A DNA stretch of 5,755 bases, from contig JALVQM010000178.1 of the NCBI GenBank assembly GCA_027025615.1, positions 1 to 5,755 on the forward strand, written 5' to 3'. Positions within the stretch are counted from its first letter, which is position 1. Each line of letters starts with the position of its first letter. This document shows, in pieces, positions 4,715 to 5,755 of the stretch. The notes under the pieces are model-generated. The model saw only the letters and a program-made list of their open reading frames with translations, was not told the origin of the DNA and made no database searches. The translations under genes were made by a program, and so were the position numbers. The DNA is from Desulfobacteraceae bacterium. GTDB taxonomy: Bacteria > Desulfobacterota > Desulfobacteria > Desulfobacterales > Desulfosarcinaceae.

Positions 4715-5710
4715 ATGAAAAATAGGAGCCTGATTTTACTTTCAATATTATTGGTTTGCCTTGTGACCGTGTTTACTTTTTCATGCGGCGGGAGCAGTGG
4801 AAGCAGCAGTGACAGCGGCACTAGTGGTACGACTCCCGGCCAGTCTCCGGCCACCATTGATCAGGATGCTGTCGAAAGCACCTACGGCTTGGCAATGATT
4901 GCCGGCGACATGAGCGACAGCTCAAAGTTTGCCACCCAGAATTTCGGTTCCACGGCTACCGGTTGCGCAGGTTTTGGAGGAATCAATATCGTAAAGCCGG
5001 TCCTGGATATGATTCTCAATGCTGAATCCGGTTACCAGTCCCTTGGTGGTTCCAGCGACACGATAAATTGTTCTACTTCCGGCAGTTCGTCGATTTCATT
5101 GACCTGGGACGGTCCTGATACTTATGATGATTGCGATGAAATAAGTAACATGGGCGGCACCATCGTTTTCAACGATTGTGTCATGGGAACCATCTCAATA
5201 AAAGGCCAGGTTACATTCAGTTCCACCGGCCCTGGTTGCCAACCTGATTCGATTACCATTACTTACACCGATTTCCAGGTTGATAACCCCGATGATAATT
5301 TACAGGTTTCAACCAAGTCCTTCACCATTGTAATGTCAAATTTTGTCTGGTCCGAAGGCGAGATAACCGCAGTCACAATGGTTTTGAACGGCACCATAAA
5401 CGCCGTCGTTAATGGTGAAAACTATTCAGTAACTTGTGACAATTACACAATCGTAATGACCGCGACGGCCACCGGGGTCCGGCTGAAGGTAAGCGGCAGG
5501 ATAACAGGGCCTTGCCTGGACGGATGGGTAACCCTGGAGACGATTGATGAGATAATTGTAGATGAGGATGCGGATTGTCCGACCGGCGGCAAGATCAAGG
5601 TCATAGGCGATAGAGAGTCGTATATAACTTTCCACAGTAATGGCAGCGTTGACATAGACGGCCATACTTACAGCTCCTGCAATGATATCAACAGGGGTTG
5701 TGAAAACTAG
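4715..5710 (+). CDS. Cysteine-rich predicted lipoprotein of unknown function
   Basis: This 331-residue protein belongs to no family I recognise. The N-terminus is a lipoprotein-type signal: Lys2, Arg4, a hydrophobic core (6-22) and T-F-S-Cys24, a slightly non-standard lipobox, followed by a Gly/Ser-rich tether to about 42. Residues 49-110 may be helical. From about 120 the chain is rich in Thr/Ser/Val/Ile strands, typical of a beta-sheet exported protein. After the lipid cysteine there are ten more (84, 119, 140, 155, 175, 241, 267, 288, 322, 329), an even number compatible with five disulfides. Acidic segments (DGPDTYDDCDE at 132-142, VDEDAD at 282-287) could bind metal ions. The C-terminal part (G-P-C at 265-267, then C-P-T-G-G at 288-292 and F-H-S-N-G-S-V at 306-312) may be a separate small domain. 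It is transcribed divergently from the S8 protease; a shared pathway is possible but unproven. The start is set by the strong ribosome-binding site. Confidence 0.85.
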   Translation: MKNRSLILLSILLVCLVTVFTFSCGGSSGSSSDSGTSGTTPGQSPATIDQDAVESTYGLAMIAGDMSDSSKFATQNFGSTATGCAGFGGINIVKPVLDMILNAESGYQSLGGSSDTINCSTSGSSSISLTWDGPDTYDDCDEISNMGGTIVFNDCVMGTISIKGQVTFSSTGPGCQPDSITITYTDFQVDNPDDNLQVSTKSFTIVMSNFVWSEGEITAVTMVLNGTINAVVNGENYSVTCDNYTIVMTATATGVRLKVSGRITGPCLDGWVTLETIDEIIVDEDADCPTGGKIKVIGDRESYITFHSNGSVDIDGHTYSSCNDINRGCEN

Positions 5711-5744
5711 CCGGGGCAAAAAGACAACTACAGGCCCCGGATAG
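5707..5744 (+). terminator. G+C-rich hairpin after the cysteine-rich lipoprotein gene
   Basis: CCGGGGC (5711-5717) pairs perfectly with GCCCCGG (5734-5740) across a 16-base loop. After one G-A mismatch, three more pairs (CTA 5707-5709 with TAG 5742-5744) extend the stem into the TAG stop codon. The position directly at the gene end suggests a terminator or 3'-stabilising hairpin. No T-run is visible in the 11 bases that remain before the window ends, so intrinsic termination is not proven. Confidence 0.5.
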
Positions 5745-5755
5745 CTGATAGTATC

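Noticed and set aside
5426..5719. 97-residue minus-strand open frame
   Set aside because: Antisense to the end of the cysteine-rich lipoprotein, with no ribosome-binding site or domain.

Overview
The window (5755 bases, about half G+C) looks like chromosomal DNA from a Gram-negative bacterium. Three of the five genes encode predicted lipoproteins, and two of those begin the mature chain with Cys-Gly-Gly followed by a Gly/Ser-rich linker. That style is common in the former Deltaproteobacteria (Desulfobacterota, Desulfuromonadia). This taxonomic guess is inference from protein style only; no rRNA or other marker is present. No tRNA, insertion sequence, CRISPR array or phage gene is visible.

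Layout, left to right. Bases 1-330 (minus) hold the first 110 codons of an exported protein resembling the DUF4015 putative glycoside hydrolases; it runs off the left edge. Bases 432-1073 (minus) encode a TetR/AcrR-family repressor. Bases 1074-1245 are a regulatory spacer with an inverted repeat, a small operator-like palindrome and a 10-bp tandem repeat. Bases 1246-1740 (minus) encode a small lipoprotein with a PrcB-type C-terminal domain. Bases 1756-4281 (minus) encode a large lipid-anchored subtilisin-like (S8) protease with the complete catalytic triad. Bases 4282-4714 are an A+T-rich divergent intergenic region. Bases 4715-5710 (plus) encode a 331-residue cysteine-rich lipoprotein of unknown function, closed by a G+C-rich hairpin.

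The clearest functional unit is the two-gene operon protease -> PrcB-like lipoprotein (15-bp gap). It recalls the dentilisin system of Treponema denticola, where the lipoprotein PrcB supports the subtilisin-family lipoprotein PrtP. No PrcA-like gene is in the window. The protease has an unusual order: lipid anchor, PPC-like beta domain, inhibitory prodomain, catalytic domain, BACON-like domain, C-terminal beta domain. Autocleavage after the prodomain would therefore separate the catalytic part from the membrane anchor. The divergent cysteine-rich lipoprotein may share regulation with the protease, but nothing in the sequence proves a joint function.
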